Below the pieces are notes generated by a model that saw only the letters and a program-made list of their open reading frames with translations, did no database searches and had not been told where the DNA came from. Of a stretch of DNA of 64,000 bases, positions 1 to 9,200 are shown piece by piece. Location: NCBI GenBank assembly GCA_002840535.1, contig PHBH01000009.1:121623-185622 (forward strand), given 5' to 3'. A program made the translations under genes and the position numbers. Source of the stretch: Deltaproteobacteria bacterium HGW-Deltaproteobacteria-15 (GTDB taxonomy: Bacteria; Desulfobacterota; DSM-4660; Desulfatiglandales; HGW-15). Position 1 is the stretch's first letter. Each line of letters opens with the position of its first letter.

Positions 1-2
1 AG

Positions 3-323
3 ATCGTTGATGAGGTCAACGCTGTCTATCCTGCCTACTACGGACAGTTGAGAACATGGGGTGAGGCGGATGGGTTGGAGTACATGAAAAAGCTTGAGGG
101 CTTCAGCTACTATGACCCGAGCAAAGAGACTCCGGCTGACTATGCTAAATGGGTTGCCTCAACGGATGGTCTCATCAAGAAATGGATTGGCAGCGACGCC
201 ACGAAAAAGGCGGTGTGGGACAAGTACCGGGAACTGGATAAGTACTATAGCACGACAGCCCCGTATTCTAACTGGACACACAGCTGGCCGACTCAACCGG
301 TGCCACCCACTGGGAAAAAATAG
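3..323 (+). CDS. TRAP transporter solute-binding protein, C-terminal fragment
   Basis: The reading frame is open from the left edge and ends at TAG 321-323, giving about 106 residues of a protein whose start lies outside the window. The tail is rich in Tyr, Trp and Lys and ends in PTGKK. I call it the periplasmic binding subunit of a TRAP transporter mainly because dctQ and dctM follow on the same strand, which is the usual order for this family. The fragment alone has no diagnostic motif that I can point to, and the ligand cannot be guessed. A 285-nt gap separates it from dctQ, so it may be made at a higher level than the membrane subunits, as is common in such operons. Confidence 0.6.
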   Translation: MVDEVNAVYPAYYGQLRTWGEADGLEYMKKLEGFSYYDPSKETPADYAKWVASTDGLIKKWIGSDATKKAVWDKYRELDKYYSTTAPYSNWTHSWPTQPVPPTGKK

Positions 324-608
324 GGGAATCAACGCGGATTTGGCTTGATGTCGGTCAATGTACGGTAAGATAGTTGGGGTACCCCGAGGAGAAACCCCGT
401 GGTACCCTGACTCTTTTGCGGGAAACCCTGATTGACGTCTTCGTAAGAGTCGCGTTCACAACTCGATACCTGAGGGAGACCGCCGGAAAGCAACCGTGCG
501 ATTTGGCATTCGTGGGAGGAATTGAGCCAAGAACGGAAAGCGTATCGGAGATTTTTTGCGGAACTGTCTTGATTGGGTTGCTTACTGAAAACGACACAGG
601 AGGGCCGG
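324..608 (+). other. Gap between TRAP binding protein and dctQ, with inverted repeat
   Basis: No gene is supported here. A short inverted repeat, GGGTACC at 377-383 and GGTACCC at 401-407, with a perfect GGGGTACCCC palindrome at 376-385, could form a hairpin in the transcript between the binding protein and the permease genes. There is no T-run after it, so it is not a clear terminator. A role in transcript processing or partial termination is inference only. Confidence 0.35.
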
Positions 609-1112
609 ATGAATGCTTTCGAGAAATACCTGCGAATTATCACAGAGAAGATGGCGTGGGTCGCCATGTTCGCCATTGTCGTATGTATGGCCCTGGTGGT
701 AACCGATGTTATCAGGTATCAAGCTATCGGCGAGCCGGTTCCCGGCACTCACGAGGTTGTGGAACTGATAGCTTCCGTGATACTGAGCATGGGAATCGGT
801 TACCTTACGTTCGTGAGAGGGCATGTCTCGGTGGGTATCGTGGTAGACCTCTTTCGGCCCCGGGTGCAGGCTGTCTTTGATCTTGTCACAGGTGTAATTG
901 CCCTTGGCTTTACTATCTGGCTCACCTTTGGAATGGTCGAAATGGCCATTCGAAATTTCAATTACGGGTGGGTGACGGGCGTTCTCGAAATTCCAAGGCA
1001 TCCTTTTATGTTCTTGATTGCCTTGTCGCTGGCGCTGGCATGCGTGGTACTTGTCAGGGACTTGATCCGGGCTGTGATGGTGATCCGAAATGGAGGTGGA
1101 GATGGAGCGTGA
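609..1112 (+). CDS. dctQ: TRAP transporter small permease subunit (DctQ type)
   Basis: The 167-residue hydrophobic protein has about four membrane segments, as expected for the small subunit of a tripartite ATP-independent periplasmic transporter. DctQ pairs with DctM in the inner membrane and is required for ion-driven uptake of an organic acid delivered by the binding protein. ATG 609 is chosen because the purine-rich site AGGAGGG lies just before it (598-604); an upstream TTG at 573 in the same frame has no such site. The end overlaps the start of dctM, which supports translational coupling. Confidence 0.87.
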   Translation: MNAFEKYLRIITEKMAWVAMFAIVVCMALVVTDVIRYQAIGEPVPGTHEVVELIASVILSMGIGYLTFVRGHVSVGIVVDLFRPRVQAVFDLVTGVIALGFTIWLTFGMVEMAIRNFNYGWVTGVLEIPRHPFMFLIALSLALACVVLVRDLIRAVMVIRNGGGDGA

Positions 1113-2406
1113 GCTGATAGGTCTAATATCCGTAATTGTCCTTATTGTGCTTCTTGCTTCCCGCATGCCTGTGGCTTTTGTGATGCTGGTGCTGGGCATG
1201 GGCGGTATTGGGTGGATTAAGGGCCCGGATGCCGCGCTGGGTGCTGCGTCCTCGATTATGTACTCTACCTTTGCCAACTATGCCCTGGTGGTTGTTCCCC
1301 TTTTCACCTGGATGGGCTACATCGGGTACCACTCCGGCATCGGCGCGCATCTGTACGAAGCCGCATACAAACTGGTGGGCCGGCTGAAGGGTGGCCTGGC
1401 CATGGCAACCACCATAGCCTGCGCCGCTTTCGGCGCCATCTGCGGTTCTACCACGGCTACTTCGGCGACCTTCGCCACCCTGGCATTACCCGAGATGAAG
1501 AAGCGGGGCTACAATCGCTCTCTGGCCACAGCCAATGTCGCGGCCTCGGGTATCCTGGGGGTGCTGATCCCGCCCAGCGTCATCTTCATCGTCTATGCCA
1601 GTATCACGGCCGAGAGCGTGGCTAAGCTCTTCATTGCAGGTATCTTTCCAGGCATGGCTCTGATGGCGTTTTTCATGCTCGGCACTTGGGTGGTGGTAGC
1701 ACTCGATCCGAATAAGGCGCCGCCCGGTCCATCTTTTCCCTGGAGAGAAAGAATGCTCGCATTGGCCAAAGGGGGAATAGAGGTCATCATCATCTTTGTG
1801 GCCGTGATTGGGGGGCTGCTGGCCGGGTTATTCACGGGCACGGAGGCCGGGTCGGTGGGCTGTTTTGCAACGCTGGTCGTTGTGATCATCAGGCGGGCGC
1901 TCACCTGGAAAGGCTTTATTGCCTCGCTGAAAGACACAGTCCGCACATCCACCATGGTCATGTTCCTGGTGGGTGCGGCAGCCATCTTCGGGGAGTTTCT
2001 TGGTCTGACACGCCTTCCCATGCTTGTGGCAGACTGGGTGGTGGCACTTCCTCTGCCGCCCTGGCTCATCATGGTCGCCATTCTTATCATGCTGATGATA
2101 ATGGGTTGCGTCGTCGACGCCCTGGCTATGATTTTGCTGACAATACCCATTTTTTACCCGGCGGCAATGAAGCTGGGCTTCGACGGGACATGGTTCGGAG
2201 TCATCATGACGCTGGCCCTTGGAATGGGTGTGCTGACACCACCTGTGGGTGCCAATGTCTACGTAGTGTACGCCGTGGACAAGGAGACACCGGTAATGGA
2301 GATTTTCAGGGGGACATGGCCTTACTTGATTGCCCTGTGGTTTTGTTGCTTCATACTGCTGATTTTCCCCCAGCTTGCCACTTTCCTGCCCAGTCTTATC
2401 AAATAA
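1102..2406 (+). CDS. dctM: TRAP transporter large permease subunit (DctM type)
   Basis: This is a 434-residue, highly hydrophobic protein with roughly a dozen membrane segments, matching the DctM family in size and sequence style (for example the Gly/Ser/Thr-rich stretch GAICGSTTATSATFATLALP and the late LGMGVLTPPVG loop). It forms the translocation channel of the TRAP system. ATG 1102 follows GGAGGTGG at 1092-1099; ATG 1090 is also in frame and possible. It overlaps dctQ by 11 nt and is followed after 15 nt by an acyl-CoA ligase, so the imported substrate is probably a carboxylic acid that is then activated with CoA. Confidence 0.92.
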   Translation: MERELIGLISVIVLIVLLASRMPVAFVMLVLGMGGIGWIKGPDAALGAASSIMYSTFANYALVVVPLFTWMGYIGYHSGIGAHLYEAAYKLVGRLKGGLAMATTIACAAFGAICGSTTATSATFATLALPEMKKRGYNRSLATANVAASGILGVLIPPSVIFIVYASITAESVAKLFIAGIFPGMALMAFFMLGTWVVVALDPNKAPPGPSFPWRERMLALAKGGIEVIIIFVAVIGGLLAGLFTGTEAGSVGCFATLVVVIIRRALTWKGFIASLKDTVRTSTMVMFLVGAAAIFGEFLGLTRLPMLVADWVVALPLPPWLIMVAILIMLMIMGCVVDALAMILLTIPIFYPAAMKLGFDGTWFGVIMTLALGMGVLTPPVGANVYVVYAVDKETPVMEIFRGTWPYLIALWFCCFILLIFPQLATFLPSLIK

Positions 2407-2421
2407 GGAGGTGTCTGATCC

Positions 2422-4005
2422 ATGAACTACGCTCAATATGCAAAGATCCATGCACGCCATCTGCCCGACAAGATCTGCCTGATCGAAAGGACGCCATCCA
2501 AGAATCAGCGAAGAACCCTCACCTGGAAGCAGTTCAACGACGAGATCAACAGGACGGCGAACTACCTCTCCAAAGAGATAGGGGTCAAGGACGGCGATTT
2601 CGTGATGCATCTTCAGAACAACAGCCTCGAATGGCTGATCACGTACTACGGCATCATCAAGCTGGGCGCCGTGGTGGTTCCTTTGAATTTCCGGTTCGCC
2701 GGACCCGACATCCTTTACGCTGCCGAGGTCTGCAATCCCAAGGTATTCATCCTCGGTTCTGAATTCCTGCCCGTGGCCCAGCCTGTTCAGAAGGATCTCA
2801 AGACGGTCAAAAAGTACATCTGTGTCGGCGACAAGATTCCCTCCGACATGATCGACTATAAGACCATCGCCGCCTACAAGGACACCTCCGAAGCCCTGGT
2901 GGACGTGGATGATCAGCACGATCTTGCCATGATGTTCACCTCCGGGACCACCGGAAAGCCCAAGGCGGTGCTCCACACGCACTACTCTCTGAACAATACC
3001 GCCATCGGCAACGGGATGAGCTACTTTGTGGAGAAGAACGACAATTATGTTTTCTTTCTCCCGCTCTATCACAGCGGCACCATGTTCCTGTGGGCCCCCT
3101 TTTACGCCACCGGGGCGGTCGGTACGCTCCTGAGGGAATTCACAGAGCCGAAATGGATTCTGGAAGCGCTCGCCCAAGAGAAAGGGACGGACATCCTCTT
3201 TGTGGTGCCGGTCGCAGTGGGCCTTCTCAATGCCTTGAATAGCGGGCAGCTCAAGATATCCGATTACGATCTTTCGTCCTGGAAGTACCTGGAAATCGGG
3301 GCTCAGCCTGTACCCTTCGAGATTATGAAGGGGCTGGTAGACGCACTACCCGTCGCCGTCTCCAATATCTACGGGATTACGGAAGGCGGAGGAGGAGGGC
3401 TTTTCAACCTCTATCCGGAGGATGTGCTCAGGAAACCGGGCTCCATCGGAAAACCGACCTTCGGGATCGAGGGAAAAATCGTTGACTTCAATGGCAAGGA
3501 GATGCCGCCGGGCGAAGTGGGCGAGCTCATCTTCAAGACAAACCGGATGATGAAGGGCTATTACAAGAATCCCGAGATGACCGCCGACACCCTCAAGGAC
3601 GGGTGGCTGTATACCGGCGATCTGCTGAAGACCGATGAGGAGGGATTTTTCTACATTGTCGATCGAAAGAAGGACATGATTACCAGCGGGGGTGAGAACA
3701 TCTTCCCCGTGGAGATCGAGGACGCCCTCATGCAGAGCCCCAAGATCGACGACGTGGCCTGCATCGGGTATCCGGATGACCGCCTCGTCGAAGTGGTCAT
3801 GGCCATTATTCAGGTCAAACAGGGACAGACCATGACGGAAGAAGAGGTGCTGGATTTCTGCAAAAAAATCGCCCTTGCCAAGTACAAGTGGCCGCGAAAG
3901 ATCGTTTTCGACAAAGTCATGAGAAATCCAACGGGGAAACTCATGAAACCGCAGATGCGGGTGAAATTCACAGGCCGCAAAGAGGCGTTCAAGAAGTTGG
4001 ATTGA
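2422..4005 (+). CDS. AMP-forming acyl-CoA ligase (acyl-adenylate superfamily)
   Basis: The 527-residue protein belongs to the ANL superfamily. It has an intact phosphate-binding loop TSGTTGKPK (residues 173-181), a YGITEGGG motif in the A5 position, the TGD and DRKKDMI hinge region and a C-terminal NPTGK with the catalytic lysine at about 506. It should form an acyl-AMP and then an acyl-CoA in the cytoplasm. A very good ribosome site, AAGGAGGTG, precedes ATG 2422, and the gene lies 15 nt after dctM in the same operon. The acid it uses (fatty, aromatic or other) cannot be read from the sequence. It is closed by a terminator at 4030-4058. Confidence 0.93.
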   Translation: MNYAQYAKIHARHLPDKICLIERTPSKNQRRTLTWKQFNDEINRTANYLSKEIGVKDGDFVMHLQNNSLEWLITYYGIIKLGAVVVPLNFRFAGPDILYAAEVCNPKVFILGSEFLPVAQPVQKDLKTVKKYICVGDKIPSDMIDYKTIAAYKDTSEALVDVDDQHDLAMMFTSGTTGKPKAVLHTHYSLNNTAIGNGMSYFVEKNDNYVFFLPLYHSGTMFLWAPFYATGAVGTLLREFTEPKWILEALAQEKGTDILFVVPVAVGLLNALNSGQLKISDYDLSSWKYLEIGAQPVPFEIMKGLVDALPVAVSNIYGITEGGGGGLFNLYPEDVLRKPGSIGKPTFGIEGKIVDFNGKEMPPGEVGELIFKTNRMMKGYYKNPEMTADTLKDGWLYTGDLLKTDEEGFFYIVDRKKDMITSGGENIFPVEIEDALMQSPKIDDVACIGYPDDRLVEVVMAIIQVKQGQTMTEEEVLDFCKKIALAKYKWPRKIVFDKVMRNPTGKLMKPQMRVKFTGRKEAFKKLD

Positions 4006-4029
4006 GAGCTGTTCCGATCAGGCACACCC

Positions 4030-4058
4030 AAGGACGGGCGAGCGCCCGTCCTTTTTTA
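4030..4058 (+). terminator. Rho-independent terminator after the TRAP/ligase operon
   Basis: A perfect 10-bp stem, AAGGACGGGC (4030-4039) and GCCCGTCCTT (4044-4053), encloses the tetraloop GAGC and runs into a T-rich tail. It ends the dctQM-ligase transcript 25 nt after the ligase stop. Confidence 0.92.
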
Positions 4059-4111
4059 TATCACTCTTCCATACGCTTGACTTTTGTTCCCAATCCGCTC
4101 TATTACTGCAA

Positions 4112-4140
4112 AAGCAGGGGATCCCCTGGATCTCCTGCTT
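4112..4140 (+). repeat. Hairpin between the two ligase genes
   Basis: A 13-bp inverted repeat (4112-4124 with 4128-4140, one G-T pair, 3-nt loop) lies in the 287-nt space between the first ligase and the second. It contains a GGGATCCC palindrome. There is no T-run, so it is not a simple terminator. The rest of the gap (4059-4292) shows no gene. Confidence 0.55.
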
Positions 4141-4292
4141 GCATCCTGGAGGCCGATGTGCGCGATCCGGTTACCGGGTTCGATCTCCCAGGCCTCATCC
4201 AGCCCCAGCGGAATCCTTACGCCACCAACCTGCCCCAGGCGGGCGGGTTAGATTTTACTCATTTCTGAGGGCTTGCCCTGCAGGAGGAACAG

Positions 4293-5819
4293 ATGGGACT
4301 CCACGATTTCACTTTCTACAACGTTATCCGGCGTAACAGTCTCTCCTTTGGCAGCAAACCGGCGTGGTTGGAGCTCGAAACCGGTCACCGCTTCAGTTTT
4401 CTGGAAACCAGAGAGAACATCGACCGGGTGGCGGCCGGTCTGAAGAGCCATGGGCTGAAAAAGGGCGACCGCGTGGGGATTGTGGCAAAGAACTGCTATG
4501 AGTATTTCCTCGTGATCGGCGGTGCGGCGGCTCTGGGTGCGATCGTTCTCCCTGTCAACTGGCGTCTTTCAGAGGAAGAGGTGCGCTTCATACTCAAGGA
4601 CGGGGAGCCGACTCTTCTCTTTGCGGACGAGGAATTCTGCGATCTGACCAGGACGCTCAGGCCCGACCTGCCCTTCATAAAGGAGTATTTCTCTTTGACA
4701 TCGGAAAGTCAGGGATTCATCCCATTTGGCTCCCTGCTGCAGGAGAATAAACCCGTCGTTCCCGAAGAAGTTGCATCAGACGACGGGTTTGTGATCATCC
4801 ACACGGCAGCGGTAGCCGGCAGGCCGAGAGGGGGACTGCTGAGCCACGGCAATGTCCTTTGTGCGAATATGCACTTCGCTTACCACCTGGGTATTTCGGA
4901 TCGAGATGTCCACCTGTGCTTCCTTCCTCTCTTCCACGTGGGCGGCCTGTTTATGACAACCTCCTGCTTCCACCTGGGCGCATTCAATCTGAACATGAAG
5001 AGATTCGATGCCGGACAGGCAGCGAAAGCGATCCATGAAGAAGGAGTCTCTTTTATGATGGTCTTCTCACCCATTCTCTCCGCCATCCTGGATGAGCAGG
5101 AAAAAGGCGGCTTGGATATCCGTTCACTCAGAGCGGTAACCGGGATCGACACTGCTGAGACGATTGAAAGATATCAGAACCGGACAGGCGGCTCCTTTTT
5201 CGTCCTGTACGGACAGACCGAGACTTCCTGCCTGGCCACCCTGGGCCCCTACAAGGAGAGGCCGGGTTCGGCAGGCAGGGTGTTGCCTCTCGCAGAGGTC
5301 AGACTGGTCGATGACCACGACTTTCCCGTCGATGCGGGAAAGGTGGGCGAGATTACAGTAAAGGGACCAATGGTGTTCAAGGGCTACTGGGGACTCCCCG
5401 AGGAAACCGCCTATACCTTTCGGGACGGCTGGCACCACACAGGGGACATGGGTCGCTTCGACGAGGAGGGCTTTCTCTGGTATGCGGGCCGCACGCAGGC
5501 TAAGGAGTTGATTAAACCGGGAGGAGAAAACGTATACCCGGCCGAAGTCGAGAAAGTCATCCTCCTGCACCCCTCCATCGAGAAGACGGTGGTATTCGGC
5601 GTGCCGGATCCTAAATGGAAAGAAGGGATCAAAGCCGTGTGTCAGGTAAAGCCCGGAAAATCCCTGCAACCACAGGAGCTGATCGATTTCGTAGGCGAGC
5701 GCATTGCCAGGTACAAGAAGCCCAAGTATGTGGAGTTTGTAGAAGCACTTCCGCTTCTGGAGAACGGCTCCATCGACAGGACCAAGGTAAAGGCCCTCTA
5801 TGGCGGGGAAGGGAGCTGA
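4293..5819 (+). CDS. Acyl-CoA ligase-like protein with altered adenylation motifs
   Basis: The 508-residue protein is collinear with AMP-forming acyl-CoA synthetases: it has YGQTETS at the A5 position, HHTGDMG and the C-terminal GGENVYPAEVE lid region. Two key motifs are changed. The phosphate loop, usually [ST]SGTTGxPKG, reads TAAVAGRPRG (171-180), and the A10 motif, usually NGK with the catalytic lysine, reads NGSIDR with Ser at 493. Known biochemistry of the family says loss of that lysine strongly reduces adenylation, so this may be a CoA-thioesterifying half-enzyme, a binding protein, or an enzyme using another lysine. GGAGGA precedes ATG 4293. It is separated from the upstream operon by a terminator. 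Confidence 0.85.
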   Translation: MGLHDFTFYNVIRRNSLSFGSKPAWLELETGHRFSFLETRENIDRVAAGLKSHGLKKGDRVGIVAKNCYEYFLVIGGAAALGAIVLPVNWRLSEEEVRFILKDGEPTLLFADEEFCDLTRTLRPDLPFIKEYFSLTSESQGFIPFGSLLQENKPVVPEEVASDDGFVIIHTAAVAGRPRGGLLSHGNVLCANMHFAYHLGISDRDVHLCFLPLFHVGGLFMTTSCFHLGAFNLNMKRFDAGQAAKAIHEEGVSFMMVFSPILSAILDEQEKGGLDIRSLRAVTGIDTAETIERYQNRTGGSFFVLYGQTETSCLATLGPYKERPGSAGRVLPLAEVRLVDDHDFPVDAGKVGEITVKGPMVFKGYWGLPEETAYTFRDGWHHTGDMGRFDEEGFLWYAGRTQAKELIKPGGENVYPAEVEKVILLHPSIEKTVVFGVPDPKWKEGIKAVCQVKPGKSLQPQELIDFVGERIARYKKPKYVEFVEALPLLENGSIDRTKVKALYGGEGS

Positions 5820-5835
5820 CTCCGGAACATGGAGA

Positions 5836-6181
5836 GTTCAGTGTTCAGGGGTTCAGTGTTCAGCCAAGCCCACTTGCTTGGAAGTGGAACGATCAATGGT
5901 CTCGTAAAAGTTGTCACCCCGGTTGAATGAAACTGTCCCGTCGAAGGCCGGGAACCGGGGTCCAGAGGGCGTGTGACTGTTTGAAAGACTGGATTCCGGC
6001 TTTCGGGGCTGTGTCGCAATGTCATTTCGAGGCGAAGCCGAGAAATCTTGGGTCTGCAAGTAATGACGGAAAACAGCATTTCCGATTTTTTCATGAGACC
6101 GTCGAGATTGGTCGGATGAGTCTTCGATTCCGCTATGCGTTGTGCGCCGTTCCTGAACTCTGAACACTGAACCACTGAACC
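5836..6181. repeat. Heptamer-bracketed intergenic repeat, locus A
   Basis: The left array has GTTCA at 5836, 5843, 5851 and 5858 (steps of 7, 8, 7). The right array has the complement TGAAC at 6154, 6161, 6168 and 6176 (steps of 7, 7, 8). The two face each other as an inverted pair. Between them lies a dispersed repeat (about 5913-6048) with GTCACCCCGG, GGGGTCCAGA and an 18-nt stretch at 5984-6001 that recurs exactly at 36270-36287. The locus fills most of the 422-nt gap before the giant unknown gene; no coding sequence is supported in it. Confidence 0.8.
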
Positions 6182-6241
6182 CTCCTATTTCTACATTGCG
6201 GATAGACTTGCCTGAGCCCATTTCATATAATCACCTGTGCA

Positions 6242-9200
6242 ATGGAGAGCACCGAGAGCCAATCTTCAGAAAGTTTCCTGCAGGAAGACCCTTTTGGATC
6301 AATCCGTTTCCAGGAATTCGAATCCCTGGGAATCGACCCAGAGGAGATTCCCGCCGGCACCTTTGCTGCGCGAAAACATCCAGCCAAGCTTCTGAGCCGC
6401 TTTGGGGGGAATGCTTACGGCTTTGGGTTTTTCGAATTGTACGACAGGTTGAGCCCAAAGGACCTGCAGCTTCTTCAATCCCTTTCCTTACAGAACCAGG
6501 ACCAGACACGACAGGCCTACAAGGAAATCAACAGAATCTACAGAAACCTCGGGCTGCTGACTCGCTTCTCGAGTCTCGGCAAGCCGTACTACCTGATTCC
6601 CCATCATCTCCTGGCGAGTTCCCTTTCGATAATCCGAAACAAGACCGAGGAAATCAGCAAGATCGTTGATTTCCACCGCAAGAAGTACCTCAAGGAAAGT
6701 CACAGGATCGGTCTGGTCACTCATGCAGACGACCAGATTTTGAACGAGCTGACCATCCGCTTTAAGGAACACCAGTTCATTGCCCTGGATTCCTTTGATA
6801 AGCTTCGTTCCCAAGGAGACACCTTGGACCTCGTCATCCTGTCGAGGGATATCTACGAGCTCCTGTTTGAAAACAGTTTCAGCCCTCGCTCTGGTGGCGT
6901 CATTTCAAGAAAGGAATTGGAGGAGCATGCGTTATACATTCTGGGGAAGGTTCATCGTCTCCTGAAACCGGGAGGAGAAATCTTCATCATCGCACACAGG
7001 TTTCCCACCACCCATAACCGTGCTGTGAGAGTTGTCTTTCGGACGGAACAGGAGGAAAAGAACTTTCTTCTTTTCACACATATTTTCAAGACCAGAAGTA
7101 GATACCGGACACGCAACGGTCCCCAGGAAGTGGACAGTTTCGATTTTCAAAAGTTCCTCAACCCTCCCTATGTGGAGGCAGAGGAAATCGATCGGTTGCT
7201 GAGGGGCAAACGCATTACCGATGTCGGCACGGATGACATTCACAAGCTCCCTTACCTGGATATCCCGTTGCAGGATCATGTCTCCTATGACCAGGAAAAG
7301 AGTTGGTCAAGGCTGCTGAACGTCTATTTCAGCCAGATCTTTCTCAAACCCCTGGTCCCGGAGTCCGTCAGAGAAGAATGGGGGAGGAGGTTTTCCACAG
7401 GGGCTTATCTGCCGAGTTACATGCTCATATACCTGGGGCAGAAAAAAGCGCCACAGATCACCCTCGAGGAGTTGAAAAGGGATATTGCGGGATCCAGCCT
7501 GTCCGGATGTCCCCTGCCGCTGCTCGACCATGATCGCGACTCCTTCGACTACGTGATCAAAACGCTGGAGGTCCTGCGCAAGATCAAGAGTGGGGGTTAT
7601 CAGGAGAGCCCGCAGATCCTGCTGGACCGGCTCAAGGAGCCTCTGGAAAACAAGAGGAGAAGATATGGGACTCTGAGCCATGTGCTCAGGTTGATGGCCA
7701 AAAAGGCGCGTTTTCAGAGGATACAATCCTTCCTGAACCCGGGCAGAATCGAAGGGAACAAGACCCGCGTGCTGGAGAACCTTGAGACCCTCTCTCTTTT
7801 CGGGTTTCCTCCCGGTGAGTTGAAGGAGATCTTCCTGATCGTCGTCGGGCATACGTCCATGGGCAGGGTTCTCTCCGGCAAGATGAGCGAGAAGTCCCTG
7901 GAGCCTGTCACCGACCTGGCGAGAGCCATGGAACCCCAGCAGGCCCTCAGCTTTCTCCGTTACTGCCGGCTCATGAGCATGGCGGAGACTTCAGCATCGA
8001 AAAAGGCCTCCCTGGAAGCGGAAGAGGTGGCTGAACTCTTTGGTACCTATGAAGATATGGTCCGGGTGGTGACCAACCGCGACATGGACTGGGAAAGGCT
8101 CCTGGAGGAGCGAACCGGCGCACTCGGCGGCATCCGAAGCCAGGCTATCCGGAAGGTATTGAAGATGATGAACCACTTCCATTTCCTTTCAAACTGGGCC
8201 GAACTGAGTAGCAAAGGAGAGATGGAAAAGGAGAGCCTTGCCGACTACGACGATGCAAAGCTTGCTGAAATTGAAAAGGTAATCAGACTGGTCGGGGTCA
8301 TCGACCGATTCGAAAAAACCTATTTCAAGGGCGATCCGCTCAAGGCTTCCGTTTTCTACAGAAGGTTTCTCAATTCCGAGTTCCACGGCACATCCGGGAT
8401 CTTCGGAAGGTTGGACAGCGAGCTCGTTTTTCCACTGCTCTGGATTACGGTCAATGTAACGCGTAAAGAGGTCATCAACTTCAACCCCATCTTTTCGGGT
8501 CTGGACCCGTCCGGGATCGAACTCCATCTGACCAGACTGGTGGAGGCTGTCGGGGCCATCAATCCAAAGTACCTGGACCCCCAAACGCTTGAGCAGTTCA
8601 GCGAGCATCTCTACCAGGACGAGAGTTCATTTATCCTGGGCACGGGCTTCCGTCTCAGGACCAACCGTGAAACCGGCGGAATGGACGTCCACTTCGTCGA
8701 CATGGAAGAGGACCTTCAGACTCTGGAGCTCCTCACCCGCACATTCCGAGGAAAGCGCCCGTCCGAGACTTCCGCTGTGGAGCTTCAAAGACTCGAAAGG
8801 GTCTTCGCCAATGTGGAGGGATTCTTTCAGAGCCATGTGAAGCTCCTTTCCCACGATGAACCGGATCTGAAGATGCCCGAACGGGAGAGGGACTGGTTCA
8901 GGAGAGCTCAGACGCTGAGAGAGATCGTGAGATACGATTTGAATCATGCTCTGTTTGAGCCCCAAACCATACACACGGAACTGGACGTCCTGGTTCGCTA
9001 TTGCCCCGCCTTGCTGGAATTCCTGATTCCTGAAGTAATGGCCGTCGATCGGATGATGACCCCGGACAGGCAGACCGGGACAGGAACCTTGATCGAAGGC
9101 ATCCTGGCCCGCGCCAAGAAGCTGCAGGCGCTGATGAAATCCGACCGCATGAGTTTTCAGGATTCCCGTCTCCTGCAAAAGGCGGCACAGAGGGAATTCG

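Noticed and set aside
1828..3177. 449-residue open frame on the minus strand
   Set aside because: It is antisense to dctM and the first ligase, both with clear family motifs, and its composition (Gly, His, Asp rich) is that of a shadow frame in GC-rich DNA.
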